Notes: generated from the letters alone by a model not told the origin. Counted from the stretch's first letter, positions 17,720 to 26,303 are shown. The stretch is 64,000 nt of DNA from Dehalogenimonas formicexedens (GCF_001953175.1 NZ_CP018258.1:1206210-1270209); one strand, 5' to 3'. Numbers and translations are program-made.

Positions 17720-17822
17720 TTGCCCTCACCTTAGTCCTCTCCCACACTCCCTCACTCTCAAGCTCTCTCCCAGAGGGAGAGAGAATAAAAATGAAGGGCC
17801 AATCGTACGTGGGCGAGGAGAT
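17720..17822 (+). repeat. Dispersed repeat D, copy 1
   Basis: It is matched directly at 24096-24197: GCCCTCACC...CCTCTCCC, CCCTCACTCTCAAGC, then the palindrome CTCTCCCAGAGGGAGAG and AATAAAAATGAA. The central palindrome can form a hairpin. Confidence 0.75.
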
Positions 17823-17888
17823 TACTATAGCACATGAGTTCGTTGGGGATGTCAAGCGTTTGGTGTCGTTTTTGGGGCGATATTTTGT
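17821..17888 (-). repeat. Dispersed repeat A, copy 2 (inverted)
   Basis: Reverse complement of 6297-6366; read on the minus strand it retains CGCTTGACA and TGTGCTATAGT, so a promoter pointing left is possible. Confidence 0.7.
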
Positions 17889-18513
17889 TATGTCTAGTGA
17901 GACGGGCAAGATGATCCGCCTGATCACACTTGTGCCACCGTTGGTACGATGGATCGGAGGTTTGAAGGAAAGATTGTCTTGCCCTCACCCTAGCCCTCTC
18001 CCGCAAGACTGCGGGCGAGGGGAAAGTGAGACTGGGCGGGCGAGCTGCCGCTCGCCCCCTACCCAATGGCATCGGTGGACTCAGTGGGAGATTGCCACGG
18101 ATTTGCCAACTGGCAACTCCTCGCAAAGACACAATATTAATTGGAGATTGCCACGTCCCGATTCTATCGGGGACAGGTCCCGATTTCATCGCGGACTCGC
18201 AAAGACAGAGTATTAAATGAATGTTTACTAAATGTGAAACCGAGATTCTTCACTACGTTCAGAAAGACAAAGGTCTTGGCGGGCGGGGAACGATAGTTGT
18301 AGCGGTTTTGATGACAACAGACCGCTATGATCACACAACGTTACGCCGTCATATTTCATCGTAATCGCTATACACAGGCGACCCGACATCACCTATACTT
18401 ACCTGACAAAGTTCGCAATATGGAGTACCAGCGTCAGGCTGAAAGCTCGGAATCAGTACCCCAGTACGGGTAAAAACCTAATAATTCGTTAAAACAGGTA
18501 AACTAAAATACTA

Positions 18514-18543
18514 TTGACTATATCCAAGCCGCCCACTTATAAT
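18514..18543 (+). promoter_or_regulatory. Promoter of the first pilin gene
   Basis: TTGACT (18514-18519), an 18-base spacer and a perfect TATAAT (18538-18543). The transcript would have a leader of about 65 bases, consistent with a strongly expressed major pilin. Confidence 0.75.
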
Positions 18544-18617
18544 CCTTGGGTACTTAACTGAACGCTAATTCAGTGAGTAAATAAAATAAACTAGAACGGG
18601 AAGGTGGTGACAAACAG

Positions 18618-18989
18618 ATGAAGTTCTTACAGAAAATCCGCAAGGGCCGCAAAGGTTTTACCCTGATCGAACTTTTGGTGGTCATTGCCATCCTGGGCGT
18701 CATCGCCGCCGTCGCCGTGCCGAACATCCTCAGCTTCATGGGCTCCGGCAAGACCGAGGCCGCCAAGGCTGAGCAGCATAACGTTCAGGTCGCCGTTGCC
18801 GCATATATGGCTGAGCATGACGGAGTAGCGGTTGCCGAAACGATCGGCGTGGGTACGAAGGGTAGTTACGGAACTTACCTCATCAACAATGTTGAATACC
18901 CATGGGTGATCACCGACACTGGTACCGTCTCACCTGATACCAAAGCAAATGGTAATCCGCTCGGATCCTTGGGGTCTGCAGCTAACTAA
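18618..18989 (+). CDS. Type IV major pilin candidate (pilin 1)
   Basis: A 123-residue prepilin. The leader MKFLQKIRKGRKG is cut at G13|F14, giving mature FTLIELLVVIAILGVIAAVAVP, the N-terminal hydrophobic helix with the conserved Glu5 of type IVa pilins. The globular part is small (about 85 residues) and cysteine-free, ending in a Gly/Ser/Asn-rich tail. It has its own good promoter, a long leader, GGAAGGTGG as ribosome site and its own strong terminator (19014-19050), which suggests higher expression than the two paralogues downstream and makes it the best candidate for the major subunit. It would be processed by PilD and assembled by PilB/PilC. Confidence 0.93.
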   Translation: MKFLQKIRKGRKGFTLIELLVVIAILGVIAAVAVPNILSFMGSGKTEAAKAEQHNVQVAVAAYMAEHDGVAVAETIGVGTKGSYGTYLINNVEYPWVITDTGTVSPDTKANGNPLGSLGSAAN

Positions 18990-19013
18990 AAACTTCCAAA
19001 CAAATAATGAAAA

Positions 19014-19050
19014 ACGGAGGCAGATCTCAAAAGGAATGCCTCCGTTTTTT
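19014..19050 (+). terminator. Intrinsic terminator between pilin 1 and pilin 2
   Basis: ACGGAGGCA (19014-19022) pairs perfectly with TGCCTCCGT (19037-19045), followed by a T-run to 19050. Confidence 0.85.
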
Positions 19051-19076
19051 ACTAAAGCGAAAATCCGGAGACAAAT

Positions 19077-19412
19077 ATGGTTTCCAATCGAACTAGTAAA
19101 AGACAAGCCGGTTTTACTTTAATTGAACTTCTCGTGGTCATTGCGATTTTGGGGGTTGTTGCTGCTGTAGCAATTCCCAACGTTTTAAGTTTCATCGGCA
19201 AGGGAAACGACGCCGCCGCTAAACAAGAATTGTTAAATGTCGCAGCTGCAACGTCTGCAGCTCTTGCCTCAAATCCTCCGGTAGATCCGACCATTGATGA
19301 CGCACAAATTATCGTAGGCGTTGGTGTCGGTAAATTTCTTGTTCAGAACACTGAATTCAAATATACGATAGATGCTTCTGGAAACATTACACAAGGTGGC
19401 AGAGTCTCCTAA
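19077..19412 (+). CDS. Type IV pilin paralogue (pilin 2)
   Basis: A 111-residue prepilin with leader MVSNRTSKRQAG cut at G12|F13 and mature N terminus FTLIELLVVIAILGVVAAVAIP. The body is short and cysteine-free. The ATG at 19077 follows CCGGAG. It lies after the terminator of pilin 1, so its expression depends on read-through or an unseen promoter. It differs strongly from pilin 1 outside the N-terminal helix, so the three genes are old paralogues rather than recent copies. It may be a minor pilin or an alternative subunit. Confidence 0.9.
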   Translation: MVSNRTSKRQAGFTLIELLVVIAILGVVAAVAIPNVLSFIGKGNDAAAKQELLNVAAATSAALASNPPVDPTIDDAQIIVGVGVGKFLVQNTEFKYTIDASGNITQGGRVS

Positions 19413-19532
19413 ACGCCTGAATTGCCACCGAAACGTGACAACAAAACGCTACAAACTCGCAATAAAACCATCTTGATTACAGTTGTCTGATATTCTATTC
19501 TAAATATCATTTCTTCTATCCGAGGCGGAAAA

Positions 19533-19895
19533 TTGTCGTTAATTAATCTTACGAAGCGGCGACATGGCTTCACCCTCATGGAAGTGCTTGTCGTCCTTGT
19601 AATTTTCGGGGTTCTCGCCGCGATAGCGATTCCAAATGTGTTGCAATATATTGGAGTTGGTAACCGAAACGCGGCTCTCGAGGAAGAACATAATCTCATC
19701 GTCGCGGTCGGGGTGGCGATGAAAGAGGGTGGCGGAGCTATTGTTTCGGATTACACAAGCAGCGGCAAAGTGTATGCAAATGCTGACGCTGCGGATAACG
19801 ATCCTGCCAAGTATCTCCACAACGGTACTGAATTTGAATGGATCATCACCACAGGCGGAGTGTTAAGCCCCGGAACCAATAATCCCCTCAAATAA
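19533..19895 (+). CDS. Type IV pilin paralogue (pilin 3)
   Basis: A 120-residue prepilin starting at TTG 19533 after a GAGGCGGA ribosome site. The leader ends at G12|F13 and the mature protein starts FTLMEVLVVLVIFGVLAAIAIP with Glu5 preserved. The C-terminal half (EFEWIITTGGVLSPGTNNP) parallels pilin 1 (VEYPWVITDTGTVSPDTKAN), pointing to a shared fold. It is followed after 43 bases by a PMT-family glycosyltransferase on the same strand, which may glycosylate the pilins. Confidence 0.9.
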   Translation: MSLINLTKRRHGFTLMEVLVVLVIFGVLAAIAIPNVLQYIGVGNRNAALEEEHNLIVAVGVAMKEGGGAIVSDYTSSGKVYANADAADNDPAKYLHNGTEFEWIITTGGVLSPGTNNPLK

Positions 19896-19938
19896 ACGTT
19901 CAATTAATAATCACTGCCAAAACGAGTAAACTTAGGCC

Positions 19939-21234
19939 GTGGTTGGATCTCTAATCGGTAAAACGCGATCCTTCGTAGATAAATTAAAGCGCCAGCATCA
20001 CTTTTGGCTGGCGCTTCTCGTTTTGGCTGTCCTGATACTCCATTTTTCTGTAATCAATCAACCTCAAGAGTATATTTTCGACGAACAATGGTATGCAGCC
20101 GACGCTGGCACAAATATCATAAACGGCCTAGGCACGTCGTTTCCTCAGCAACCACCTCTAGGTAAGCTATTAATCACATCCGGAATTTTTATCTTTGGGG
20201 ATAACAGCTTAGGTTGGCGGCTTTTCCCAATAATTTTTGGGGCTGGTGGAATTGTTCTGCTGTTCTATATTTGCCTCGAGTTGAAACTACCGAACAGACT
20301 GGCCTGGCTGGCGGCGTTCCTTTTAGCTTTCGAAAATCTCAGTTTCGTTCAATCCAGCATCTCCATGCTTGATGTCTTCAGTGTAACTTTTATGCTGGCT
20401 GCGTTCCTGGCGTATCTGAAGAATAGGTGTTTCACAAGCGGGGCATTGATCGCTCTATCAGCCTTAACCAAATTCACCGGTATCCTGGCGATCCCGGTTA
20501 TAGCGTTGCATTGGCTGCTTACCAACAGGAATCGTTGGCAGCATTTCGTTCCAGCTATAGCTGCAGTACCGATGCTATATCTCTCGCTTCTGGTTCCCCT
20601 CGACTTCATCATCTGGGGCAAATTCGTCAACCCGGTCATAGAAACCATGACGATGCTTGATCTGAACAGCGTCTCAACCTTCGCCACAATCCATGACCCA
20701 ATCTTGAGCAGGCCCTGGGACTGGATAATTAACCTTAAGATAATTACCTACTGGGCAGATCCGCATTACCTTGCGATGATTAGCCCCCCAATTTGGATAG
20801 CAATAGTCCCTTCAATAGGGTATATGGTCTATAAATCAATCAAGGGCGATAAGGCCGCTAAGTTCATCGCCGCATGGTTCACCGGCACGTTTATTTTATG
20901 GATACCGATCAGTCTCATAACAGACCGAACCAGTTATGTTTTCTATTTTTATCCCACAGTTGGGGCAATCTGCATGGCGGTAGCGGTTTCACTTTGGGAT
21001 CTTGTTAATTATTTTACAAATGTAAAATCGGTATCAACCTCAATCTCAAAATGGATCATACCAGGATTTGTACTAGCCCAACTCGCCATTTTCGCCTTTT
21101 TAGCGCCCGTACCCTATATCTGGAAACTGCCGATATGCGTGATGGTATACACAATATTCAGACTGTTCACCAATAGTGAGGGTAATTATGAGCCACTTAG
21201 CGCGGAAAAGTTGAATAATCTTCGTAGACGTTAA
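19939..21234 (+). CDS. PMT-family (GT39-like) membrane glycosyltransferase
   Basis: A 431-residue polytopic protein of the dolichyl-phosphate-mannose protein mannosyltransferase type, which moves a sugar from a polyprenyl-phosphate to an exported protein. About ten hydrophobic spans are visible. Family marks are the acidic FDEQWYAADA in the first outer loop, QPPLGKLL (the HPPLGK motif with Gln for His), and RTSYVFYFYPTVG near the C terminus, like the R-x-x-F-x-Y-x-P signature. The start GTG at 19939 lies 43 bases after pilin 3. The 3' end overlaps the convergent glycosyltransferase gene by 38 bases. Pilin O-glycosylation is a reasonable but unproven role. Confidence 0.85.
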   Translation: MVGSLIGKTRSFVDKLKRQHHFWLALLVLAVLILHFSVINQPQEYIFDEQWYAADAGTNIINGLGTSFPQQPPLGKLLITSGIFIFGDNSLGWRLFPIIFGAGGIVLLFYICLELKLPNRLAWLAAFLLAFENLSFVQSSISMLDVFSVTFMLAAFLAYLKNRCFTSGALIALSALTKFTGILAIPVIALHWLLTNRNRWQHFVPAIAAVPMLYLSLLVPLDFIIWGKFVNPVIETMTMLDLNSVSTFATIHDPILSRPWDWIINLKIITYWADPHYLAMISPPIWIAIVPSIGYMVYKSIKGDKAAKFIAAWFTGTFILWIPISLITDRTSYVFYFYPTVGAICMAVAVSLWDLVNYFTNVKSVSTSISKWIIPGFVLAQLAIFAFLAPVPYIWKLPICVMVYTIFRLFTNSEGNYEPLSAEKLNNLRRR

Positions 21235-22789
21235 CTGAAAGAATTTTTAAGCCGGCGGGAACAAAAGATGCGATCAATTTTCCACGTGCATCGAGATCAG
21301 CAGCCAAAACGCCAAATTGAGGCTTTTGGAATCCGAGAAGGTAAAGCGGATCAACGATGAAATAATCAACTCCCAGGCTTTGCTCTCTTAAAATAAGCGC
21401 CTCTGGATCTTCTCCGAAGATTTCCAGAAACGCAAACGTGTCGAATTGTAGAGTAGTGTCTATCTTTGAGGATAGTGCCGGAATAATCGGGCTCATTGAA
21501 TAAACTGTTTTGTCAGGATGTCCTTCAAGATATCTGTTTACTTGATCATACGCAGTTTTTTCAAAAGTTATCCCCTCGGGACCGGTGTAACTATAATCAT
21601 ATCTCTGGAGAATGAGAAGGCTGGCAACCCCAAAAATAAGAACAGCCAAACCAAAGGCGAAAGAACTCAATTTGTGTATGGATAGCCGTTCAATCGGCTG
21701 AACAATCGTTTTGGCATCTAACTCAGGAACAAAAGCGGCAATCATGATGATTGTCATTAAAAATGGACTCACGAAATACCTTAGTTCGCCAAACCTATTG
21801 AAGGTGGAACTCAAAACAAGGGAAACGAACAGGGCGATAAATATAAAAGAATTGGCGCGGGATACTTTCCTCCTGAAATAGGCGAAAAATGCCACTGCGA
21901 TGACAAGGATAACGCAAATGGAGGTAATTTTCTGGCTCCAAAGAGGAAGTTGAAAGAAGTTGAAAAAATGTAACAAATCGGGCATCACGAAATTAAGACG
22001 ATATCCCACCTGTGCCGATAAAGTCTGTGAGATGAATTGATCAGGAAACAAGACAATAAAATAACCGGTGACCACTAAAAACCCAAAAACAACTCCACCG
22101 CCAAATAAAAGGTTTTCTCTACTAAACCAATCTCTGAGTGAAGTCCACCTTCCTCGCATGGATAAGAATAAAAATCCGAGTGACAGACCGGCGACAACAG
22201 GCAAGAATGTGTACTTAGTCGCTAATGCTAATCCCAGACACACGCCACTTAATAATATTCTCCACCCAATCTTATTTTCGCGAATAAAATCAATGGCAAA
22301 AAACAGACTCAATAAAACAAAGAAAATGCCCAAAGGTTCCTGAACAGCCCTATACCAAAGAAGAAAAAATCCGGGGAAAAAAGCAACCAAAGCAGCGCCT
22401 ACGAGCGCTGCGGTTGAATTAAACAACTTGCGAATAATTATGAAAACCAGAATGATACAAAGAACAGAAAGGAGTACTGAAAAATACCGACCTAAGAAAA
22501 AGTCGTACCCGAATATCTTATATATAAAGCCGAGTGTCAGATCATAAAGAGGTGGATGAACTAGCGTAAAATCACGGTACGGCAAGAATCCTTCCGAGAT
22601 AAACCTTCCGCCGAGAGAATAAGCGCCTTCATCATAGTCATAGATCCAAGCGAATAAATGCTGGGCATACCACATTCTCACGAACAAATGAACGCACAGA
22701 ATGCCAAGAAGAATTAGAATATCGGGGCGTTTGAAGATAGAAAATAATCTAATGCGAAGTTGCAACCACAACCTAAGTGTACTCCCCAT
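21197..22789 (-). CDS. GT39/ArnT-like membrane glycosyltransferase downstream of pilT
   Basis: A 530-residue protein with 10-12 predicted membrane spans. The N-terminal outer loop has DYDEGAYSLGGRFI with the catalytic-type acidic pair and LVHPPLYDL, as in PMT_2/ArnT-like enzymes that use polyprenyl-phosphate sugars. A soluble C-terminal part of about 130 residues (from FEKTAYDQVNRYL) is probably outside the membrane. Its ATG is 4 bases after the pilT stop codon, so it is translated from the pilus transcript. Base composition is more A+T-rich than pilT. Together with the convergent enzyme it suggests surface-protein glycosylation. Confidence 0.82.
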   Translation of the reverse strand: MGSTLRLWLQLRIRLFSIFKRPDILILLGILCVHLFVRMWYAQHLFAWIYDYDEGAYSLGGRFISEGFLPYRDFTLVHPPLYDLTLGFIYKIFGYDFFLGRYFSVLLSVLCIILVFIIIRKLFNSTAALVGAALVAFFPGFFLLWYRAVQEPLGIFFVLLSLFFAIDFIRENKIGWRILLSGVCLGLALATKYTFLPVVAGLSLGFLFLSMRGRWTSLRDWFSRENLLFGGGVVFGFLVVTGYFIVLFPDQFISQTLSAQVGYRLNFVMPDLLHFFNFFQLPLWSQKITSICVILVIAVAFFAYFRRKVSRANSFIFIALFVSLVLSSTFNRFGELRYFVSPFLMTIIMIAAFVPELDAKTIVQPIERLSIHKLSSFAFGLAVLIFGVASLLILQRYDYSYTGPEGITFEKTAYDQVNRYLEGHPDKTVYSMSPIIPALSSKIDTTLQFDTFAFLEIFGEDPEALILREQSLGVDYFIVDPLYLLGFQKPQFGVLAADLDARGKLIASFVPAGLKILSVNVYEDYSTFPR

Positions 22790-22792
22790 GGA

Positions 22793-23917
22793 TTAGAGGA
22801 ACGAGGAAATCATGCCGCCGCTTGAGGGTGGTCTGCGGCGTTGGTCCGGTTTTTTGGTCCGTCCCCCAAGCAACCTCCCCACCTCATCCGGATCATCGCA
22901 ATAGTCAAAAACGGTCTCACGGGATATCTTCTGATTCCGGTAGAGATCAACGAGGGAATCATCGAGGGAGACCATGCCCTCGTCCCGGCTGGTGCGGAGG
23001 ACATTGGGCAACTGGTAGATCTTTTCTTCCCTGATCAGATTACGGACGGCGGTGTTGGCAAGAAGGACTTCAACAGCGGCGATACGCCCGTCAATAGGAT
23101 GCCGCGGCACCAGTGCCTGGCACAGGACGCCGACAAGAAGCGAGGCAAGCCTGGTATAAGCCAGGTGACGCTCATGGGGCGGGAAGAGGTCTATGATTCG
23201 CTCCAGGGCCTGGTGGGCGCTGGGGGCGTGGCTGGTGGAGAGGACAAGGTGGCCGGTCTCGGCGATGGTCAAAACGGCGGCGGCGGTCTCCAGGTCACGC
23301 ATTTCGCCGACAAGGATAACGTCAGGATTCTGTCGCAGGACGTGCTTGAGGGCTTGGGCGAAAGATTTGGTATCGGTGCCCAGCTGCCGCTGGGTGACGG
23401 CGCATTTTATCGAGGGATAGATATACTCAATTGGATCTTCAATGGTAATGACGTGCTTGGCCTCGGTATGATTAAGATGCTGGATCATGGCGGCCAGGGT
23501 GGTGGACTTGCCGCTGCCGGTGGGGCCGGTGACGATGACGAGGCCCCGGGGACGGGAGACCAGGTCTTTGCAGATATCAGGGAGTTCAAGTTCGTCAATG
23601 GTGGGGATGACGGGAGGCAGAAGGCGGATTGCCAAGCTGATGGCGCCGCGCTGCTGGGCGGCGTTGCAGCGCAAGCGGCCGACGCCCGGCATGGTGAAGC
23701 CGAAATCCAATTCCAGTTCCCGCTGGAAAGTGTCCAGGTCGCCGGGCAAGGCCAGTTGTTTGAGCGCCTCGGCGGTGTCCTGGCTGGAGAGGGGCGGGGT
23801 GTTCAGTTTCTCCAGGGAACCTTTGGTGCGCACCATCGGCGGGGAGTCCACCACGAGGTGGAGATCTGAACCGCCTCGGTCGCGGGCCTGGGTTATGAGT
23901 GAAAAGACGTCGATCAT
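22793..23917 (-). CDS. pilT: Type IV pilus retraction ATPase PilT
   Basis: A hexameric cytoplasmic ATPase that depolymerises the pilus. The 374-residue protein starts with the PilT PAS-like domain (GGSDLHLVVDSPPMVR), then Walker A GPTGSGKSTT (about residues 131-140), the Asp box ITIEDPIEY, Walker B DVILVGEMRD and the His box TGHLVLSTSHA. The AIRNLIRE-type PilT signature appears as NTAVRNLIREEKIYQLP. The C-terminal 30 residues are an extra Arg/Pro/Gly-rich tail. The ATG at 23917 lacks a clear ribosome site; a heptad array begins 8 bases upstream. The gene is followed directly by the glycosyltransferase. Confidence 0.94.
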   Translation of the reverse strand: MIDVFSLITQARDRGGSDLHLVVDSPPMVRTKGSLEKLNTPPLSSQDTAEALKQLALPGDLDTFQRELELDFGFTMPGVGRLRCNAAQQRGAISLAIRLLPPVIPTIDELELPDICKDLVSRPRGLVIVTGPTGSGKSTTLAAMIQHLNHTEAKHVITIEDPIEYIYPSIKCAVTQRQLGTDTKSFAQALKHVLRQNPDVILVGEMRDLETAAAVLTIAETGHLVLSTSHAPSAHQALERIIDLFPPHERHLAYTRLASLLVGVLCQALVPRHPIDGRIAAVEVLLANTAVRNLIREEKIYQLPNVLRTSRDEGMVSLDDSLVDLYRNQKISRETVFDYCDDPDEVGRLLGGRTKKPDQRRRPPSSGGMISSFL

Positions 23918-23924
23918 TTTATGA

Positions 23925-23983
23925 AGTTCACAGTCAATAGTTATCAGTTATCAGTTATCAGTTATCAGTTGTCAGTTATCAGT
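23925..23983. repeat. CAGTTNN heptanucleotide array abutting pilT (8 units)
   Basis: Units AGTTCAC, AGTCAAT, AGTTATC x4, AGTTGTC, AGTTATC. The array starts 8 bases upstream of the pilT ATG and occupies the place where a ribosome site would lie. Confidence 0.8.
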
Positions 23984-24095
23984 GGCCATTTACAGAATAA
24001 TACCAATGTCACCAATAATACCAATTATCCAATCTGTCCAATGTTCCAAAAATGCAATTAATAACAATGAGGCGTGACCATCAGGTAAGACTATC

Positions 24096-24197
24096 TCGCC
24101 CTCACCCTACCCTCTCCCGCGCGCCCTCACTCTCAAGCCCTCTCCCAGAGGGAGAGGGAATAAAAATGAATGGCCCTTTTTACGCGGGCGAGGGGAT
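24096..24197 (+). repeat. Dispersed repeat D, copy 2
   Basis: Direct copy of 17720-17822, with the palindrome CTCTCCCAGAGGGAGAG and AATAAAAATGAATGGCCC. It ends just before the stop codon of the PilM-PilN gene. Confidence 0.75.
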
Positions 24198-24203
24198 TTC
24201 AGT

Positions 24204-25667
24204 TTAAACACAGGTCAGGGTGAAGTGGTAGACATAGACCATGGTGTCGGTGGTCAGTTCTTTGACTATCGACGTGACGATGACGTTCTGGAAACGGTAG
24301 GTGTCCCGTAGTTCCGTGGCATAGTCAAAGACGATAGACTCAGACGTTGTGGCGGTGCCGACGATAACGACGCTGGTGCCGTCCCACGAGATCGAATCCA
24401 GTTGGATCTGGGTAATATTCCTCTTTTCCAGCCAGGCGCTGCGGACGTACCCTGAAGCCATGGAGCGCTGGTCCTGGAGCACCTGGTAGAAGGAGGCATA
24501 GGCGGCGGCTTCCGTCTGCACCGGGGTAACGGCGGCGTTAGCGGCATCAATTTGAGGTTTAATGCCAGCAAGTTTAGCCTGAGCCTGGGTTACCTGCAGC
24601 GTAATGGCGTCTATCTGGGGCTGGATGGCATCAGCGTCTTTCTTGGCTTTATCGACGTAGGTCCAGCCATAAACCAGCGCGCCGATCAAAAGCACGCCGA
24701 CAGCCGGCGCCAGGATATTGAACCAGTTGACGCCGCGGGGCAGGTAGATAGCCGGAATGGCGTTCAGGTTGATGACCGAACCGAACTCATTCGGTAGGTC
24801 CCGCTGGGCCATGCCCAGGTTGACCATGAAACGGGAGGCATCGAAGCCTTCAGGGGCGGTAAATTCGGTGGTCAAAGCCTCCACCGGCCGGCCGTCGGTG
24901 CCGCCCAGAACAGACCACTGCTCTTTATCAGCGGCAAGTTCACCGGCGACCAGAATGGGAACTTCAGCACCCAGGGGGTCTTCCGTATGGGATGAATTAT
25001 AGAAGACGACGGTGCGGGAGATCTCCTCGGCGATGGTACCGAGGCGCTCCGAGTCCGTCAGGTGTTCAGAACCGAGGGAGAAACTGCGGATGACTTCCGG
25101 AACGCGGTCAACCAAGACGATGATATCGATGGTGGAAAGCCAGGTGTTGACGACGACGCAGCGGGAGCGGTTGACATTGCGAGCCAGGGCCAGCGGGGCG
25201 ACGTCAAGCACCTTGCTCTTGAGGCCGGCCTTGGTGAGGGTGCGCATCAGGGAGTCTGTGGCGTTCTTGGGGTGGGCGGCGAGGAAAAAGCGCATCTCGT
25301 GAGGAACCTTGGTCTGTAATTCCTGGCGCGCAACATAGACTTGGTCCATGGGGACGGGAATAACGCGGGTGGCCTCACTCATAATGGCATCATCCAGGAT
25401 ATTCTTGGGCACTTCCGGTATGTTGATTATTCTGAAGATCGAGTTCTGGCCGGAAACGGCGGCAACAACCTGATGCCCGGCAACACCGTTGTCCGATGCC
25501 AGTTTCTTCAGGCGTTCCGCAACGGCGTCTTCCTGCATGATGACGCCCTCATTGACCATGCCGGAATCAAGGGGGGCCATGGCCCATTTTTCAACCTGCT
25601 TGCCGGCGGTGACCAGGAGTTCTATCTCGTTGTCTTCGATGTAGACGGTAGTAAGAGTTTTTGCCAT
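24204..25667 (-). CDS. Fused PilM-PilN-like pilus inner-membrane assembly protein
   Basis: A 487-residue protein. Residues 1-310 look like the actin-like PilM fold (TTVYIEDNEIELLV, VVAAVSGQNSIFRI, VVVNTWLSTIDIIVL), here with a weakly conserved nucleotide site. Around residues 310-325 there is INLNAIPAIYLPRG, similar to the INLLP motif by which the PilN tail binds PilM, then one membrane span (ILAPAVGVLLIGALVYGW), a coiled coil and a periplasmic-type ferredoxin-like domain as in PilN. So PilM and PilN appear joined in one chain, tethering the cytoplasmic ring to the membrane. It is followed upstream in the operon by the PilO-like gene with 4 bases between them. Confidence 0.8.
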   Translation of the reverse strand: MAKTLTTVYIEDNEIELLVTAGKQVEKWAMAPLDSGMVNEGVIMQEDAVAERLKKLASDNGVAGHQVVAAVSGQNSIFRIINIPEVPKNILDDAIMSEATRVIPVPMDQVYVARQELQTKVPHEMRFFLAAHPKNATDSLMRTLTKAGLKSKVLDVAPLALARNVNRSRCVVVNTWLSTIDIIVLVDRVPEVIRSFSLGSEHLTDSERLGTIAEEISRTVVFYNSSHTEDPLGAEVPILVAGELAADKEQWSVLGGTDGRPVEALTTEFTAPEGFDASRFMVNLGMAQRDLPNEFGSVINLNAIPAIYLPRGVNWFNILAPAVGVLLIGALVYGWTYVDKAKKDADAIQPQIDAITLQVTQAQAKLAGIKPQIDAANAAVTPVQTEAAAYASFYQVLQDQRSMASGYVRSAWLEKRNITQIQLDSISWDGTSVVIVGTATTSESIVFDYATELRDTYRFQNVIVTSIVKELTTDTMVYVYHFTLTCV

Positions 25668-25671
25668 CAGT

Positions 25672-26268
25672 TTATCCTTCCAGCGCCATCAGGCTGATTG
25701 TGATAGTGGCATCCGGCGGCGGTACGGCGCCGAGTTCGGTGTCGAATTCGGTATAGAAGGTGATATCGACCGAATCGATCGTCGCGGTGAGATAGGCGGT
25801 GCCGGTTTCCAGGTTGCCTACAAAATCATTGATACGTTCTATGGCACCCGATACTTTGATAACCATTACGGTTTTTTGGTACGCGATCTTATCAATGGTT
25901 ACCTTATCCGGTCCAGAGGCGCTAAATTCAGTCAAATTCAAGGTATTGTTCGCAGCAAGAATGAATAGTTTTTCACCGTAATCTATAGATTGGATGGCTG
26001 CCACGGGCGGTGGGGTGGGGAATTTAGCTTTGTATGCTTGCAGGTTAGCTTGAGCTGCAGCAACTTTGGCCTGAGCAGCTGCTAAATCAGCCTGCGCCTT
26101 AGTGATGTTAGCCTGTATTGGTGGCAACAGCGCCGATGTTGAATTCAGGGTATCATTAAGCGTTGACTGACGATCAAGCTCTTTTTGGTACATGGTGTAG
26201 AGAAGTCCGGCCCCAATTGCGATTAAACCGAGGAAGAGAACCGATATAAAAGCTTTGCTGATCTTCAT
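25672..26268 (-). CDS. PilO-like pilus assembly protein
   Basis: A 198-residue bitopic protein: an N-terminal membrane span (residues 7-25), an Ala/Gln-rich coiled coil (about 55-80: KAQADLAAAQAKVAAAQANL) and a C-terminal alpha/beta domain. This layout and the position next to PilM-PilN match PilO, which pairs with PilN in the alignment complex. Sequence similarity alone would be weak; the context makes the call. The ATG at 26268 follows AAGGAGAG. Confidence 0.72.
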   Translation of the reverse strand: MKISKAFISVLFLGLIAIGAGLLYTMYQKELDRQSTLNDTLNSTSALLPPIQANITKAQADLAAAQAKVAAAQANLQAYKAKFPTPPPVAAIQSIDYGEKLFILAANNTLNLTEFSASGPDKVTIDKIAYQKTVMVIKVSGAIERINDFVGNLETGTAYLTATIDSVDITFYTEFDTELGAVPPPDATITISLMALEG

Positions 26269-26303
26269 TGACTCTCCTTAACAGGTTTTGGCGTTGGATT
26301 CGA

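Larger units (their letters stand above)
17229..18617. other. Repeat-rich intergenic block between pilD and the pilins
   Basis: About 1.39 kb without a credible gene. In order it holds two heptad arrays (17277-17332, 17515-17568), a degenerate copy of repeat C (about 17436-17480), inverted copies of repeats B and A (17515-17702, 17821-17888), repeat D (17720-17822), further G+C-rich fragments related to B and D (17974-18215), a GATTCTTCACTACGTTCAG fragment (about 18244-18262) like repeats seen in many environmental genomes, a stem-loop TAGCGGT/ACCGCTA (18300-18327), and finally the pilin promoter. Short frames here coincide with repeats. Confidence 0.75.
23918..24203. other. Repeat-filled gap between pilM/N and pilT
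   Basis: The gap holds a heptad array (23925-23983), an AATACCAAT-rich stretch (about 23994-24060) related in inverted form to 6700-6725, and copy 2 of repeat D (24096-24197). No gene is visible. It separates pilT from the upstream pilus genes and may break the transcript. Confidence 0.7.

Noticed and set aside
18244-18480. Possible riboswitch in the pilin leader region
   Set aside because: A stem-loop is present but I could not match conserved blocks of c-di-GMP or other classes, and the promoter lies downstream of it, so it would not be in the pilin mRNA.
22841-23869. A 342-codon frame opposite pilT
   Set aside because: Antisense to a gene with complete PilT motifs; composition is typical of a shadow frame.
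23941-23983. Heptad array as a CRISPR
   Set aside because: Units are 7 bases long and contiguous, with no spacers; no cas genes are in the window.
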